In this document: positions 31,986 to 42,422 of the stretch, in pieces
How positions within the stretch are numbered: the first letter of the stretch is position 1
Layout: each line of letters opens with the position of its first letter
NCBI GenBank assembly: GCA_903772945.1
Contig: CAICTM010000130.1
Location: 46,197 to 110,196, forward strand
DNA: 64,000 nt
Source of the DNA: Seminavis robusta
Lineage: Eukaryota; Bacillariophyta; Bacillariophyceae; Naviculales; Naviculaceae
Reading direction: 5' to 3'
Translations under genes and position numbers: made by a program
Notes under the pieces: model-generated
Told to the model about the DNA's origin: nothing
Databases searched by the model: none
Seen by the model: the letters and a program-made list of their open reading frames with translations, nothing else

Positions 31986-32456
31986 TCAGCGCGCAACACG
32001 TGTTACGCGTGTTACGCATGTATAACGTGTTATGGTGTAACACTTGTTATGCATGTAACGTGTATTATATGTATCACCCGTGTTATACTTCAGGATCAAT
32101 GTTCTGAGGTGTGGCTCCCCTATGTGATTGTCTAATTCGAAGAAGGCCGGAGTCATATGAGGAAAAAAGGACAACGAACGATTTTGTTTGGTCGGATTGC
32201 AATCTGGCAAGTAGCCTATCTGCTGCTGTCCCTCCTGGTGTGATACTTGGAGAGATGGTCCGTCTGGCTTCACAAAGACAGGACCATACTTGATTGCAGA
32301 CTTCTTCCTTAGAGATTCGATTTGTTTCGAAGTTAGAGATGAGCCTGTCCGTTCATAAAGTAAAGTCTTAACAACACTTGGCGAGAGATGGTTCTTTAGG
32401 CATTGTTCCGCTAGTGTGATAGTTAGTCGTACAGCACCCTCCGGAGTTTTGTTCAA
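31986..32456 (-). pseudogene. MULE-like transposase remnant, N-terminal part
   Basis: The minus-strand frame begins NKTPEGAVRLTITLAEQC and continues SPSVVKTLLYERTGSSLTSK, then QIESLRKKS. The pattern of a helix, LxxxxGxxLTxxQI and then a basic helix resembles the N-terminal part of Mutator-like transposases. The C-terminal third of the frame runs into the CGTATAAC array and is not protein-like. No DDE catalytic segment is seen. Nearby minus frames (31591-31875) may be the rest of the same gene after frameshifts. The fit is by eye, so the superfamily is tentative. Confidence 0.4.
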
Positions 32457-32586
32457 TTTCTCCAGTGGGGGGCTTACACTAGGCCCATCCTAAGTGGGCG
32501 CCCTCGTGCGCCTGAGGATTATGGGTTCGTCACGGCACCGTTCAGCGGATCGTCTGACGAGGTGTAGCCTTTAAAATAAAACTTCG

Positions 32587-32805
32587 TTATTTTTGTTCAT
32601 CAGTCAGTGAGGTTGCTACATTCACAATGATTGAAGCAGGAGTCCATTCTTCATCATTGATATTGTATCTAGCAACATGGGAGAGTTCAGATAGGTAAGA
32701 GTCCATTTTACTTGATAAGCTGTCAGGTATTATGGCCTGCAACAGTGCATTTTCCTCTCTGCCTCCCAAACACCTAGCAAAACACCTGGCAAAAAAACTT
32801 AGCAA
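32587..32805 (-). pseudogene. Short ORF inside the TIR element
   Basis: A 72-codon minus frame containing KMDSYLSELSHVARYNINDE and WTPASIIVNVATSLTDEQK, which look coding. It lies 5' of the transposase-like fragment on the same strand and may be its upstream part, separated by about 130 bp of noncoding-looking sequence (possible intron or decay). Confidence 0.35.
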
Positions 32806-32992
32806 AAATTCGTCACTATGTATTATACATACAACACGTACAACACATAATACATGTAATACGTATAATATTTTTCCACTTGTGTTACTTGTGTTGTACG
32901 TATGACTTGTCTAATACATATTAAAAAGGTTATATGTGTAATACGTATGATCTGTAGAATACATAGTGAAAATGTTATACGTATAATACAAC

Positions 32993-33014
32993 CGCGTGCG
33001 TTTCAGGGGCTCTC
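32993..33014 (-). repeat. Right terminal inverted repeat
   Basis: A 22-bp end of the element, inverted relative to 31390-31411, one mismatch. Confidence 0.85.
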
Positions 33015-34595
33015 GTGTTATTACTATAACCGGATCTGTAATTCTCTAATGCAAAACCACTATTCAAAGCCTTATTGTAAACATTTTACAGCATTATGGA
33101 TACAACATGATATCCATGTTCAGAAATGAGTGCCGTAAATCTTTGATCTGGTCTTCCTATTAATAATAGAAGCATTAGTACCAGCAGTGAGCAGTGTCCC
33201 GCATAATAGTCTTCAATACTTTACGGTATCCAAAGCAATACGCATGTTAGGAACGGAGCATTCGTGCTTCCCCTATCCCTTCCATCATCACGTGATCGCT
33301 ATTATTATTATCATCCACTAGTAGCTAGTCTAGCTAGTAGTACCGGGAGCTAGTCGATGACAGGAAGGGTTCCGAATATGTTGTATGTTGTGTCCCTCAC
33401 TGTCCTTGGGGGATGAGCAAACTTGCCCATGGCTCTGTGTTGAATTTGTTAGAGCGTTTTTGTAAAAATTGTGTGCAATAAGCCAATCTTTTACTTTGGC
33501 TGTTTTTCTCTATTGGATTTGATTGGATTGCATTGGATTAGATTGGATTGCATTGAATTACATTTTACTATATAAATAACAGTACTATTTGGAATCCAAT
33601 TCAATCCAATTGAATGCAATCCAATCCAATGCAATCCAATTCAATTTATCTTCCGGCAAAAATACGAATTTCGTCTTTTCAACTGATTTTGGCGAGTCAC
33701 ACTCCATTACAATACAGGGCTATTGCAAGATTTGCCCATCCCCTTGGGTCCGTTCTCGCTTGCTATCCTATACGGTAGCCAGGCTACGGAACAGAGACAG
33801 GAGCTGCTAGCCAGAGACATCCAGTCCCTGCCAGAAAGAACCAGACTGGGAGGTCCCAACAAAATATGTATAGCAGGTGCCGGCTCACGGAACCCAGCTC
33901 CTCACCAGGGCGCAAGAGAAGTGGAGCCTTGGTAGCTAGCTAGCCAGGGACCGTGTAACATTGGATAGCAGTGCCTTATCCTACCCTCTCTTCCGCAACA
34001 AAGGGTTGTAAACTCTGCAGGAACCAAATGTAGACTCATACAGTCAGACCTCCCCAAGAAACCAATGCTGAGCTAGGGATTCGATTCATAAACATCCATT
34101 GGACACTACCGGTGTCCTCCAGACATAACACCTTTGGATACCGGTAGGTGAGGTGCCAGGGGCAGGACGTCAAGGTTATTTGGGCGAATAACTTTCAGCC
34201 CATCCATTCCATCAACCTTCACTGCATGGAAGTCTCGACCATCATTCTCCGGCTCTGCCTTACATGCAGACGAGCCTTATATTGTTCAAAATGTCGCAAG
34301 GGAGGCGGGAAAGGCCATCAAAAAGTCCCCCAAGAATAGGCTTCAAGTTGTTGTTTTGGTGGGATCTTGCGACGTTGCATAAAGTCCAAAGGTTACCGTC
34401 TTTGACAACCTCCTCGACACAGTGAAGATAGTCAGGATATAGAGAATCCTGACCGCCATTGAAAACTCCTGCCAGCGAATGCCTTTCTGGCAGGATATTT
34501 GCATCGAAGTATACGGTAGGGGTAATCAACCATTGCTGATATATCCAGCCAGGAAGAGTGCTCTGCGCAGAACCATCTCCCGATAGGTTCTCCTT
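33015..34595. other. Intergenic region with repeats, no gene recognised
   Basis: It contains a (ATT)n run near 33300, CTAGCTAG-type motifs near 33320-33350 and 33932-33942, and the large inverted repeat described separately. Frames at 33723-33935 (+) and 34260-34529 (-) carry no family signature. Confidence 0.45.
33511..33650. repeat. Large imperfect inverted repeat of ATTGGATT units
   Basis: The left arm (about 33511-33556) is built of TTGGATTGCATTGGATTAGA-type units; the right arm (about 33592-33646) is its reverse complement with AATCCAATGCAATCCAAT-type units. They are separated by ~35 bp of AT-rich sequence. The arms are themselves tandem 9- to 10-bp repeats, so the transcript could fold into a long hairpin in several registers. 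Confidence 0.85.
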
Positions 34596-35745
34596 CTAAC
34601 TAAGGTCCCTTCTAAGGTCGCGCGTTTGTCTTGAGACTTCTTCAGCGCCTGCAACAGCAGGCTTCATACTCGGCCAAGGATTTTGTCGTCTGTGATACAA
34701 TTTGCCCGACCACTTGTGAATCTTCAAAAAGGCAACTGTAGAGTACGAAAGGCTGCAAGAGCAGATTGTTCTGGGGCCACTTCTTCCGTCGTATGTTGCT
34801 TGTCCAGCACTCGTCGTCTCTTCAGAATCACAGGTAAAGACTTTGTAACATTCCTCTTGAACAGGACAACACAGCACCTTTTTCGCACAGGTTTCCACTG
34901 TCTGCCTTTGTGGTACCGGTGCTTCACTGAAGCGACCGGCATCAAGGTAACATTGAGTTAGCATAGCATGATGTGCATCTATCTCGTATGGATCAATCTT
35001 CTGAGCCCGTCGAAACAAAACATTAGCTTCATCGTGTTTCATTGCTTGATTCGAGAGACGTTCGCCTTGACGGATGAGGTCGTGTCTTCTTCGGTGCTGG
35101 GTTTCGGTACGAAAGTAGCTTTCAAGATCCCTTCGGAAATTCTTGTGAGCCGCTCAGTTTATGACCCTTTCGACTCCGATCTTGACGCTTCACTGTTCCA
35201 TGTTGCTTGCGGAAGGCGATGTTGGACAAGGCGATGGCCTGGATTGCCTGAGGCATCTCAGTCCAAAAGTCACTTGTATATTTCATTCATTCATTCATCA
35301 AGCATCAACATGGCAATCCTGACCGACGACGTGTTGAGGTTGACGCCACCTTGGTTGGCGAAATCTTGAAGAAACGCGTCTCGGAGATCCCCTCAGATTG
35401 GATTGGGATGAACGCTGTAAAACCTGATCCCCTCGGAAAGCAAAAGCGAGAAGACCCAACAGACTGTGTGTTGCTCAGCTCAAAAACACGAACATTCGCT
35501 GGATAGGACTTCTCCTTCTCCGAGCCATGACAGGGAACTCTCTGCTGCTGGTAGTCCAATGCTGCATGCTTAGCGAAGCACTTCGTCATTTCCCTGCGAT
35601 TCCTGCTTTGTCTACCGTAGACGTCACAGTCCTCGTGCTGCCATCTACCGTAGCTTGAAGGGTTTGGCTTAACATTTTTGGGGGGTTCTCGTCTCCTCTT
35701 TGCGTTGTTGCGATTCTCACTACTTGCGTTGGAGATAAACACCAT
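34596..35745 (-). pseudogene. TPR-type protein gene, broken
   Basis: The 5' part (35745-35305) is open from MVFISNASSENRNN and is basic and Ser/Arg-rich. The middle (about 35273-35115) reads DFWTEMPQAIQAIALSNIAF. A one-base shift near 35135 leads to LESYFRTETQHRRRHDLIRQ and then NVLFRRAQKIDPYEIDAHHA, MLTQCYLDAGRFSEA, a tetratricopeptide-like helix pair. After that the frame loses its repeat pattern and ends at 34596. At least one indel and one stop or unrecognised intron (~35300) interrupt it. TPR proteins are binding scaffolds; nothing more specific can be said. Confidence 0.5.
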
Positions 35746-35989
35746 GGTAAAACCCACTACTCAGTATTCCCAGCTCTTGCCGTCAAACGTCTAGCTAGTC
35801 TAGCTATCTACTGGTCCACTCGATTGGTCCTCCTTTGAGCAAGTTCCTGCCTCGGAGGGCACCTCACCACTTTCACGCTCCAGGTACCAAAATTGTGAGA
35901 GCATTTATTTCTGGTCTGGAGAGGGGGAGACCTAAGGCGTGAGAAAGCAACCCAATTACTTAGCACAACGAAGGGACTCCAAGTCAATT

Positions 35990-36530
35990 TACTTAAACCA
36001 ATGGAGAACCACTGGAGCACCTCTGGAGCACAGTCTCTTTCTAAATAAAGGATGACTTTTAGAAGCACTGGTTCTTTCACTAAATCCTTTGGATTTCGAC
36101 GCAGCACACTGGTTCTTTTACTTAGACAAACTGGAGCACCTGTGGGACACTTCCAGTGCTCCATCTTTACCTAAGTATTGTCTAATTAATGGCTCTAGTT
36201 AGAGAAGAAGGTTTCCAGAAAGGATTATGTCTGACGCCCAGCTGGTCAGGTATTTAGAAGAACAGGAGCACAGTTAGGGCACAGTGATCTTCTAAATGAC
36301 TCCCTAAACAAATGTTGTCTTTTAGAAGAAAGGAACTAAACACTTATGGAAGAAGGTGGGACTCGAGATCAGATGGTCTTTTTAAGCAATTCCAAAAAAG
36401 GGTTAAGCCTGACCTCCAGCTGTTTAGGTATTTAGACGAACAGGGGCACCTTTGGAGCACTCATGGAGCACGGTGATTTTGTAAATAGTTACCTAAATAA
36501 AAGTGCGCTTTTAGAAGAGTCGATCCAGCT
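35990..36530. repeat. Degenerate tandem repeats with GGAGCAC and TTTTAGAAG motifs
   Basis: Segments such as CTGACGCCCAGCTGGTCAGG (36231) and CTGACCTCCAGCTGTTTAGG (36409) are diverged copies about 178 bp apart. Each is followed by TATTTAGA(A/C)GAACAGG(A/G)GCAC, then a (G)TGAT(C/T)TT..TAAAT block and CTTTTAGAAGA. An older third copy is at about 36000-36070. No ORF spans it. This lies about 200 bp upstream of the Hint gene. Confidence 0.7.
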
Positions 36531-36713
36531 ACTAAGTGGAGTTCTGTCTAAGTAACCTTGACCGAAGGCTTAGGAGAGGTACACCTGCTTCCTCGACTGA
36601 ACGGAAAGCACGTGTTCTCACTTTTGCCATTCTTGGCCAAGAAGGCCGAAAAAATGAGATGAGAATGACACCATTTATTTTTTATATCTTTCGCAGAACT
36701 CAACCAACACAAC

Positions 36714-38295
36714 ATGATCCTGATGGCACCCAAGAAGAAGAAGACGATGATGCTGTTGGCGTCTTCCTTTGTCCTCCTACATGTAGTACCATGGCTCCTC
36801 GTCTGCCCAGTACTGGTAGTAGCCGGAGATGCTACAGAAGAACATCAGCAGCAATTTCTAAGGGCTGTCATGAAACCAGAGCAGTTGATCGAGCATGAAC
36901 GACAGCGAGAGCTGACCCTTTCCTACTGCGAGACTGGATGTGACAATGACCAAGATGTACGTGTTGATCAACTAAAGTTCTTGTCTCCATCGTTTGATTG
37001 ATTGTCTATTCATGACTCATCTATCTGTCTATCTGTCTTGCTAATTACAACAACAGTGCCAAGCAGTCTCCATTTGCTGGAAGGATTCTGGCAAAGTGCC
37101 TCTTTGTTGCAAAGAACGCGGCGTGAACAGCAAGGATGTCTGTGCTCCAGCTTCCTGCGATAACAAACCGTATGATCCCGATTGCGATCCCTCCAAAGAC
37201 GACAGTTGTGACAATATTGGCGTCAACACGTGCTTTTCGGGTGAGACCATGGTGCTGTCGTTGTCGTCAAAAAATAAAAATAAACAGAACAATGGTTGGA
37301 TTGCGATGCAAGAGTTGCAAGTGGGCGATGCCATTTTGACTGGAAGTGGCACGTTCCAGCCCGTCTATGCGTTTGCCCATCGTCATACCACAAAGTCCAC
37401 CACATTTCTACAAATTCAAGTCGAGGATGATACAAAAGTAGCAGATGATACTAGTAGGATGGCTCCCTTGTTGGAGCTCACGCCGGATCACATGGTATAC
37501 CTAAAAGGACAAGCCAAACCAGTTCCCGCTCGCATGGTGCAGGTGGGACATGTGCTACAAGACGTTATGATTTCGAATGATGACAACAACAACAACAATA
37601 AACGCATGGTCGTGACCAACATTCGAACCGTCACCCGAAACGGACTGTACGCTCCTTTGACCAAGGATGGAACCCTCGTGGTCGCTGGTGGCATTCTGGC
37701 GTCTAGCTACACCACTCTGCAACATCCACAACAACAACAACAACAATCCAACAATAATAATAAGGGATACGTGTATCTATCCGGCATTGGGAGTCTCGAG
37801 TTTCTACAGCTCCATCAGTCGGATGTCGCGCATTTGTGGATGCGTCCTCTTCGACTCTTCTGCAACTTTGCAGAAACAGCAACAACAACAATCTGCCACA
37901 ACAACAACAATGATGTCGAGGATGGACTGTTGCCGTACGTTTCGTGGGGTCTGGAGTTGGTTCATCGTATGGATCAGCAGTCCCTGCTGGCGCAGCTTTT
38001 GGTGCTCGTTCCGATTCTTTTGGTATGGAGTATTCTGGGGGCAGTGGAGTACTTGTTGTTGTTGTTGTGCGAGACACCGGCACTTCTCTTGGGGATGGTG
38101 GTGGTTTTGGCAGTGGTAGCGGCATGCATCAGGAACTCTGTGTCATCCTCATTCCTTCTGTTGTACTACGTTAGGTGGGTTGACATTGAACTCGGTGGAC
38201 AACTACTGGAATTCGAGACGACAAAACGCATTCCTTTTGGCCAAACAGCAGCAAGAAGGACAGCACCATCCATTTTTGCTGTTCACGGAAAATAA
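36714..38295 (+). CDS. Secreted or membrane Hint-domain (hedgehog/intein-like) protein, two exons
   Basis: Exon 1 is 36714-36956 and exon 2 is 37057-38295; the 100-bp intron (GTACGT ... AACAACAG) joins in phase 0, giving 493 residues. The N-terminus has a signal peptide after a Lys patch (MMLLASSFVLLHVVPWLLV). Residues ~77-139 are Cys-rich. The Hint module starts at Cys140 (CFSGETMVLSL), then QELQVGDAILTG, the block-B-like LELTPDHMVYL with Thr-x-x-His, VPARMVQVGHVL and VVAGGILASSY to about residue 290. These are the marks of self-cleaving Hint domains of hedgehog and BIL/intein type. Low-complexity Asn/Gln runs interrupt it. The C-terminus has two or three membrane helices (~390-460). The Cys-rich N-part would be the released product if cleavage occurs; no hedgehog signalling domain is present. 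Confidence 0.82.
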
Positions 38296-38964
38296 TAGCC
38301 GCCCCCTTCCGACCGTCACTGGCACGCACTCGGCCATCATGTATACATACACAAGCCCAAGCTTATTGGTCAATACATACATCGCCAGGGATGCCTGAGA
38401 GCCCAAAGATTCGATTCGTACCAGGAGTAGGGTTGTGGTTGATGGTGTGGTTGTAGTTAGTTGTTGCCTTGGTGGGATTCGATTCACATGCTTCTCGCAT
38501 CCTAGGTCACTGTTTTTAGTTTAGTAACGAGAGCAGGATTTTCTATTTGCCATCAAACGCTGTGCTTCCTGAACAGATAGATGTCAATCAATGGGCGATT
38601 CATATCTGAGGGGCAGGTCTAGATCTAGTAGTGGTAGCTGTGTTGGGATTTGTGGCTTCTTCCTTGTGGCCACTGAGGTGCAAGAAAGAACATAATATGC
38701 GTGCTTGGGTTCCTCGTCTTTGCTTGGGTGGCACATGCTAGCTAGCTAGCTAGCTAGCTAGTAGGTGCGGTGCCATTACCGCAGCCAGGAAGCATTGTGG
38801 CATGCATCCAAAGGTTGGCCCTCAATAATAATTTGTTGCCCCTGATCTCATTGAACAAGTCTCGCCGCTTGTTTTCCTCTGTAGTTTTTTTGGGTAGCCT
38901 TTGATAGGTTTGGGATAGCCCCAGCTAGCGTCCACGTGGCACGCCTGTCAAACGAGGAAATCCA
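38296..38964. other. Intergenic with (GCTA)n microsatellite
   Basis: A pure GCTAGCTAGCTAGCTAGCTA run lies at about 38739-38763. No gene recognised. Confidence 0.6.
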
Positions 38965-40535
38965 ATGACAGTTGTCCACTGCCACCACTTCCAACAACAA
39001 CCAACAACAACAACAACAACAAAGCCGACTGTGTCTGTTTGGGTTCAGCTCTACCAGTACTACTATGGAAAGGATGAACCGCAGGGCCAACCTGTGGAAA
39101 TTGAACCAATCCCAAAAAATATTGGAGCCTTGATCAAGGCAACCAAGACAGAATTGAAACCCAAAATTGACTACCGTATGCCCCGGTGGATGAGATTGTC
39201 GTCTACCCACCGAAATCTTCTGGTAACGAGAAGAGGTGATTGACGAATTGAGGAAGGAAAAGACTCCGCCCACATCCGACGATCATCCCTTGATTATGGT
39301 GGCACCACAGCAGCAAGCCCCACCAAAACAAAAGGCACGATTCCTACGGTTTGATAAGGGCGTGGACACAATCCAACACACGCGTCGACGCTCCCCCGAG
39401 AGCACCTTGTTCGACTCCTCCTTGAGAAGGTTCAGAATCATGGGCTGGTCCTGCTCAAGGGGCCGGCAGCTGTTGGCAAGTCAAGTCTAATCTAATGATC
39501 ATCACAGAGCATTACTGTGCCCAAAACGAAGGGCCCATAACGGGGTACACCTATCATATATTTCGGATCAGAAGAATCAATCCCCTGGAGCAAATCAAGG
39601 AGGCTGTGGCAAAACTGGATGCTCTACAGTACCGCAAAACCATGCGTATGACTACCGAATCCTTTTTTGTGACGAGATTCAAAATGCACCCAGTAAGTTC
39701 TGGGAAGCTCTCCTGACTGAACATGAATTATCTCAATCCAAACCGCTTGAAGATTGTTGGAGCAACCACTCGTCGCACAGCGAACGCTCCTGGATCCCCA
39801 TTGCTTGACAAGAAAGAGTGCCACCATTGGTTTTTCTGACCTCCGTCTGAAGCCAGAGGAGGAAAAAGGCCTCCTATCAAATTTCATTCACGACAAGACC
39901 AACCTTGCGAGTCTGGAAGAGGCCCCCCGTCAGATGAAGACTACAACCAGTCCACCGACCCCCGGAGTTTGGCCTCAAATCAAGCAAGAGATCTCATTCA
40001 AGCTGTCTGCCAGACAACTTTACTCCCAATTGTTCAGTGCCAGGGCTGCAGAGGGTACCAAAATAACGGGCATCCAAGATCTTGTTGAGAAAACCCTTTC
40101 AACATTTACACGCGTCAATCTCCAACAGAGCTGCCAAGCATCCGACAGCAGGTCTTTCCCGAAGGAAGGTGCTCTCCAGCAAATGTTCTTTTTGGGTCTC
40201 ACATCAAGCTTGCCTGCAAGCACGGAGGTTGAGGTTGTTGCTGAAATGAGTGCTATATTGCCAGACCGCGTGGAGATCATCAACGAGGGGAACTCGATTT
40301 CTATGTGAACAGTCACTACTACTTCGGGATTGAATTGATGCGGTCAGGCAGCAGCTTCAGCGAACACAAGGATAGGTTCGAAGCACCTTCTCCTGGACAA
40401 ACAGCTTTTGAGGGCAGGGGGAAGTACTTCTCCCCGCACATTCGAGACTTTCGGATAGTTGACTTCCGGCAAAAGGGTTTTAAAGCAAGGGACAAAGACA
40501 ATTCAGACTTGTCGTGGAGTTCACGTGGGTCCTGA
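38965..40535 (+). pseudogene. Decayed Crinkler-like P-loop NTPase gene
   Basis: Read across frames, the plus strand shows the order of CRN-like proteins: an N-terminal header (SVWVQLYQYYYGKDEPQGQP, then DEIVVYPP and HPLIMVAP), a linker with RFDKGVDTIQ, then a P-loop (LVLLKGPAAVGKSSL, ~39450-39490), a Walker B (LFCDEIQNAPSKFWEALL, ~39660-39715), and a C-terminal domain (SHYYFGIELMRSG, IRDFRIVDFRQK). A stop directly after the P-loop and at least four frame changes disable it. Crinkler-like NTPase proteins are abundant in stramenopiles; in oomycetes some are effectors, but free-living species also have them, so no pathogenic role is implied. Confidence 0.6.
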
Positions 40536-40571
40536 CACTGCACCTTACCTGCTATATGCCAATGCATCCTA

Positions 40572-41339
40572 TTAGTTTGTAACAGGTACCATTATAGTGG
40601 CATTCTTGTCGGTTTTAGAAACGTAGCTATCATCAATGCCAAGGGCCACGTCGATCTTCCAACAAAGACAGACTGGATATCCCCAAGACAGCTCAAACAA
40701 AATCCAAGACACAGTCTCGTCCCAGCTTTTGCAGACGCTTCCATTGTTCCGGATGTTGGAAAGATTACAGTTTGCTGGTAAGCTGACTGCTGGTACCGGT
40801 ACATCCTGAGCCACCACATTACCGACCACAACTGCTGGCACAACAAATGTCTCCGGCATCAGGAAAGACTCCTACGCCACAGCGATGGCATGCAGGTATG
40901 CCACATGTGCTCCCACTCCGATAGAACCAATGCCATCGTGGGTTCGTCTCCAGTGATGCATCCCGTGCTTGCGAAAATGTTGCTGACAGTTAGTTTCATG
41001 CAAATGAAATGCTGACTTCCAAGCACACAACTTCTTGGCGAAAGCAGTGGTCTGGTAGAACGAGGGAGCATCTTCTGCCTCAAGCTCCGAAACAATGCTG
41101 GCGACTTGTTGGAAGGGTTGTCGGAGTGGATCTTTGGGATCAAACCAGTGCTTTTGGTGCGCCAGCAACAAGAAAGGATCTTGCAGAGGTCCTCCCAAGG
41201 AGACTGGGACAACTCGGCCTCCTGCCCACCAGGGCCAGACCGGAATGCTCAAATGAGAATTGACGGCAATGACAGAGCGTGGGCCTGCTAGTATGGGGCT
41301 TGCCTTTCCAGCGTTAGCACCCGCAAAGAGAGGATCCAT
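40572..41339 (-). pseudogene. Pirin-like fragment with an in-frame stop
   Basis: A minus frame from 41339 has RSVIAVNSHLSIPVWPWW, GGRVVPVSLGGPLQDPFLLL and AHQKHWFDPKDPLRQPF, similar to the opening of pirin-like cupins. It then departs from that family. A single TAG at 40872-40874 interrupts the frame, which otherwise stays open to 40572 (VVPAVVVGNVVAQDVPVPAV and onward). The plus strand opposite 40572-40790 also looks coding, so part of this may be an antisense shadow. Treat as a decayed gene; the family call is tentative. Confidence 0.35.
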
Positions 41340-41363
41340 TCTGGTTCGCCAATCTTGATTACG

Positions 41364-41876
41364 TCACTCCTCGAAACCATCAAAGGCGACGCGGAGTCGA
41401 CGTTGCCAGGTGAACTTCCGTGGACTCCCGTTCACTTCAACATCGAAATCGACCAATCCACTTGCAATGTTATGATTCAAAGCAACAGTTAGAGACAAGA
41501 CAGTGGCATCGCGGGGAGCCACAAGACCCCCAATTGCGATGCACCTCCATAATCCTGGTTCCCAGAAATTTGTCAACACAGACGGCAGACGGTACTGATG
41601 GCCAGTGCATGTATTTAGTTGGTCTGGACAACAATAAGAGGAATCTTGAAGCCAAAAGGCGAGGTTTGGATGGCATCTGCTCACGTCAGATGCTACAAAA
41701 AATCGAAACATGGATGAAAGGAAAATGGAAGCCCAAGCAAATAAGGTGCAGAATGAGAAGCGTAGAAGTTGTATGGTTCGAAAATCGAAACAAGATCTTG
41801 ACTTCAGGTACTGTACGATGTGTCCTATCCTCAGAGTTTTGCCAGAGGAACTGATACGGTACACTCGCGTTTCCAT
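41364..41876 (-). CDS. Hypothetical ORF, weak
   Basis: A 170-codon minus frame. The last ~70 residues look most protein-like (IAIGGLVAPRDATVLSLTVA and VDFDVEVNGSPRKFTWQRRL). No domain recognised. It lies just upstream of, and on the same strand as, the pirin-like remnant, so both may be pieces of one decayed gene. Confidence 0.25.
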   Translation of the reverse strand: METRVYRISSSGKTLRIGHIVQYLKSRSCFDFRTIQLLRFSFCTLFAWASIFLSSMFRFFVASDVSRCHPNLAFWLQDSSYCCPDQLNTCTGHQYRLPSVLTNFWEPGLWRCIAIGGLVAPRDATVLSLTVALNHNIASGLVDFDVEVNGSPRKFTWQRRLRVAFDGFEE

Positions 41877-41879
41877 TCA

Positions 41880-42422
41880 TCTACGACTACCGATGCCACC
41901 GCTTTGCCCTAGCTTCGCTCCTTAACTTATCTATTTATTATAGTCCTTGTTTTCTATCTTCAACCACGACTTTTATCCAAGTCTCAAAAGAAAGAGTCTC
42001 AAAAGAAAGAGGCAGTATTTGTTTTCTATCTTCAACTACGACTTTTATCCAAGTCTCAAAAGAAAGCCAATACAGTAGCCTATCCCTATAGACTAGCCAG
42101 CTTCGACATCACCCGGCTCCCATCGTGAAACTCGTAACAAAAAGATTACGAGGCATATTACAAGCTATGTATCGAGGCACATGCATACGTAGTGTGCATA
42201 CGTCACAATGGCCAACCAACCGTCGACGTCAAGCCCATTGCTCATGATTCTGACCTCCCTTTTCACCAACAAGGCTTTGCTTGTCCCTCGGTACCGCTTC
42301 TGCCGCCAAGCATCACATTTCTTCTGGTAAATCACATTTCTTCTGGTAAACTTGTTTGCAAAAGCCGCTGTTATACCTTATCACGTAGAAGGCAACTTCC
42401 CATTCGCATCACGAGGAGCATC
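41880..42422. other. Intergenic, upstream of the giant surface-protein gene
   Basis: A ~60-bp segment with CTATCTTCAAC(C/T)ACGACTTTTATCC and CAAGTCTCAAAAGAAAGA is duplicated at about 41953-41993 and 42027-42066. AAATCACATTTCTTCTGGTA is duplicated at 42313-42351. The promoter of the next gene must lie here. Confidence 0.5.

Larger units (their letters stand above)
31390..33014. mobile_element. DNA element with 22-bp terminal inverted repeats, MULE-like
   Basis: The left end 31390-31411 and the right end 32993-33014 are inverted copies of a 22-bp sequence containing CCTGAAACGCACGCG, with one mismatch (GAGAGA vs GAGAGC start). Just inside both ends are arrays of a degenerate CGTATAACA(C/T) unit (31418-31545 and 32820-32990), with a third array at 31987-32095. 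The interior carries minus-strand coding remnants: 31986-32456 and 32587-32805. Size 1.6 kb, so a non-autonomous or decayed copy. I could not identify a clean target-site duplication; the 9-bp flanks (CCCTCACTA and GTGTTATTA) do not match. Confidence 0.7.

Noticed and set aside
32460-32580. A tRNA-like stretch (GGGTTCG near 32522 with GC-rich arms)
   Set aside because: No consistent acceptor, D and anticodon arms could be drawn on either strand.
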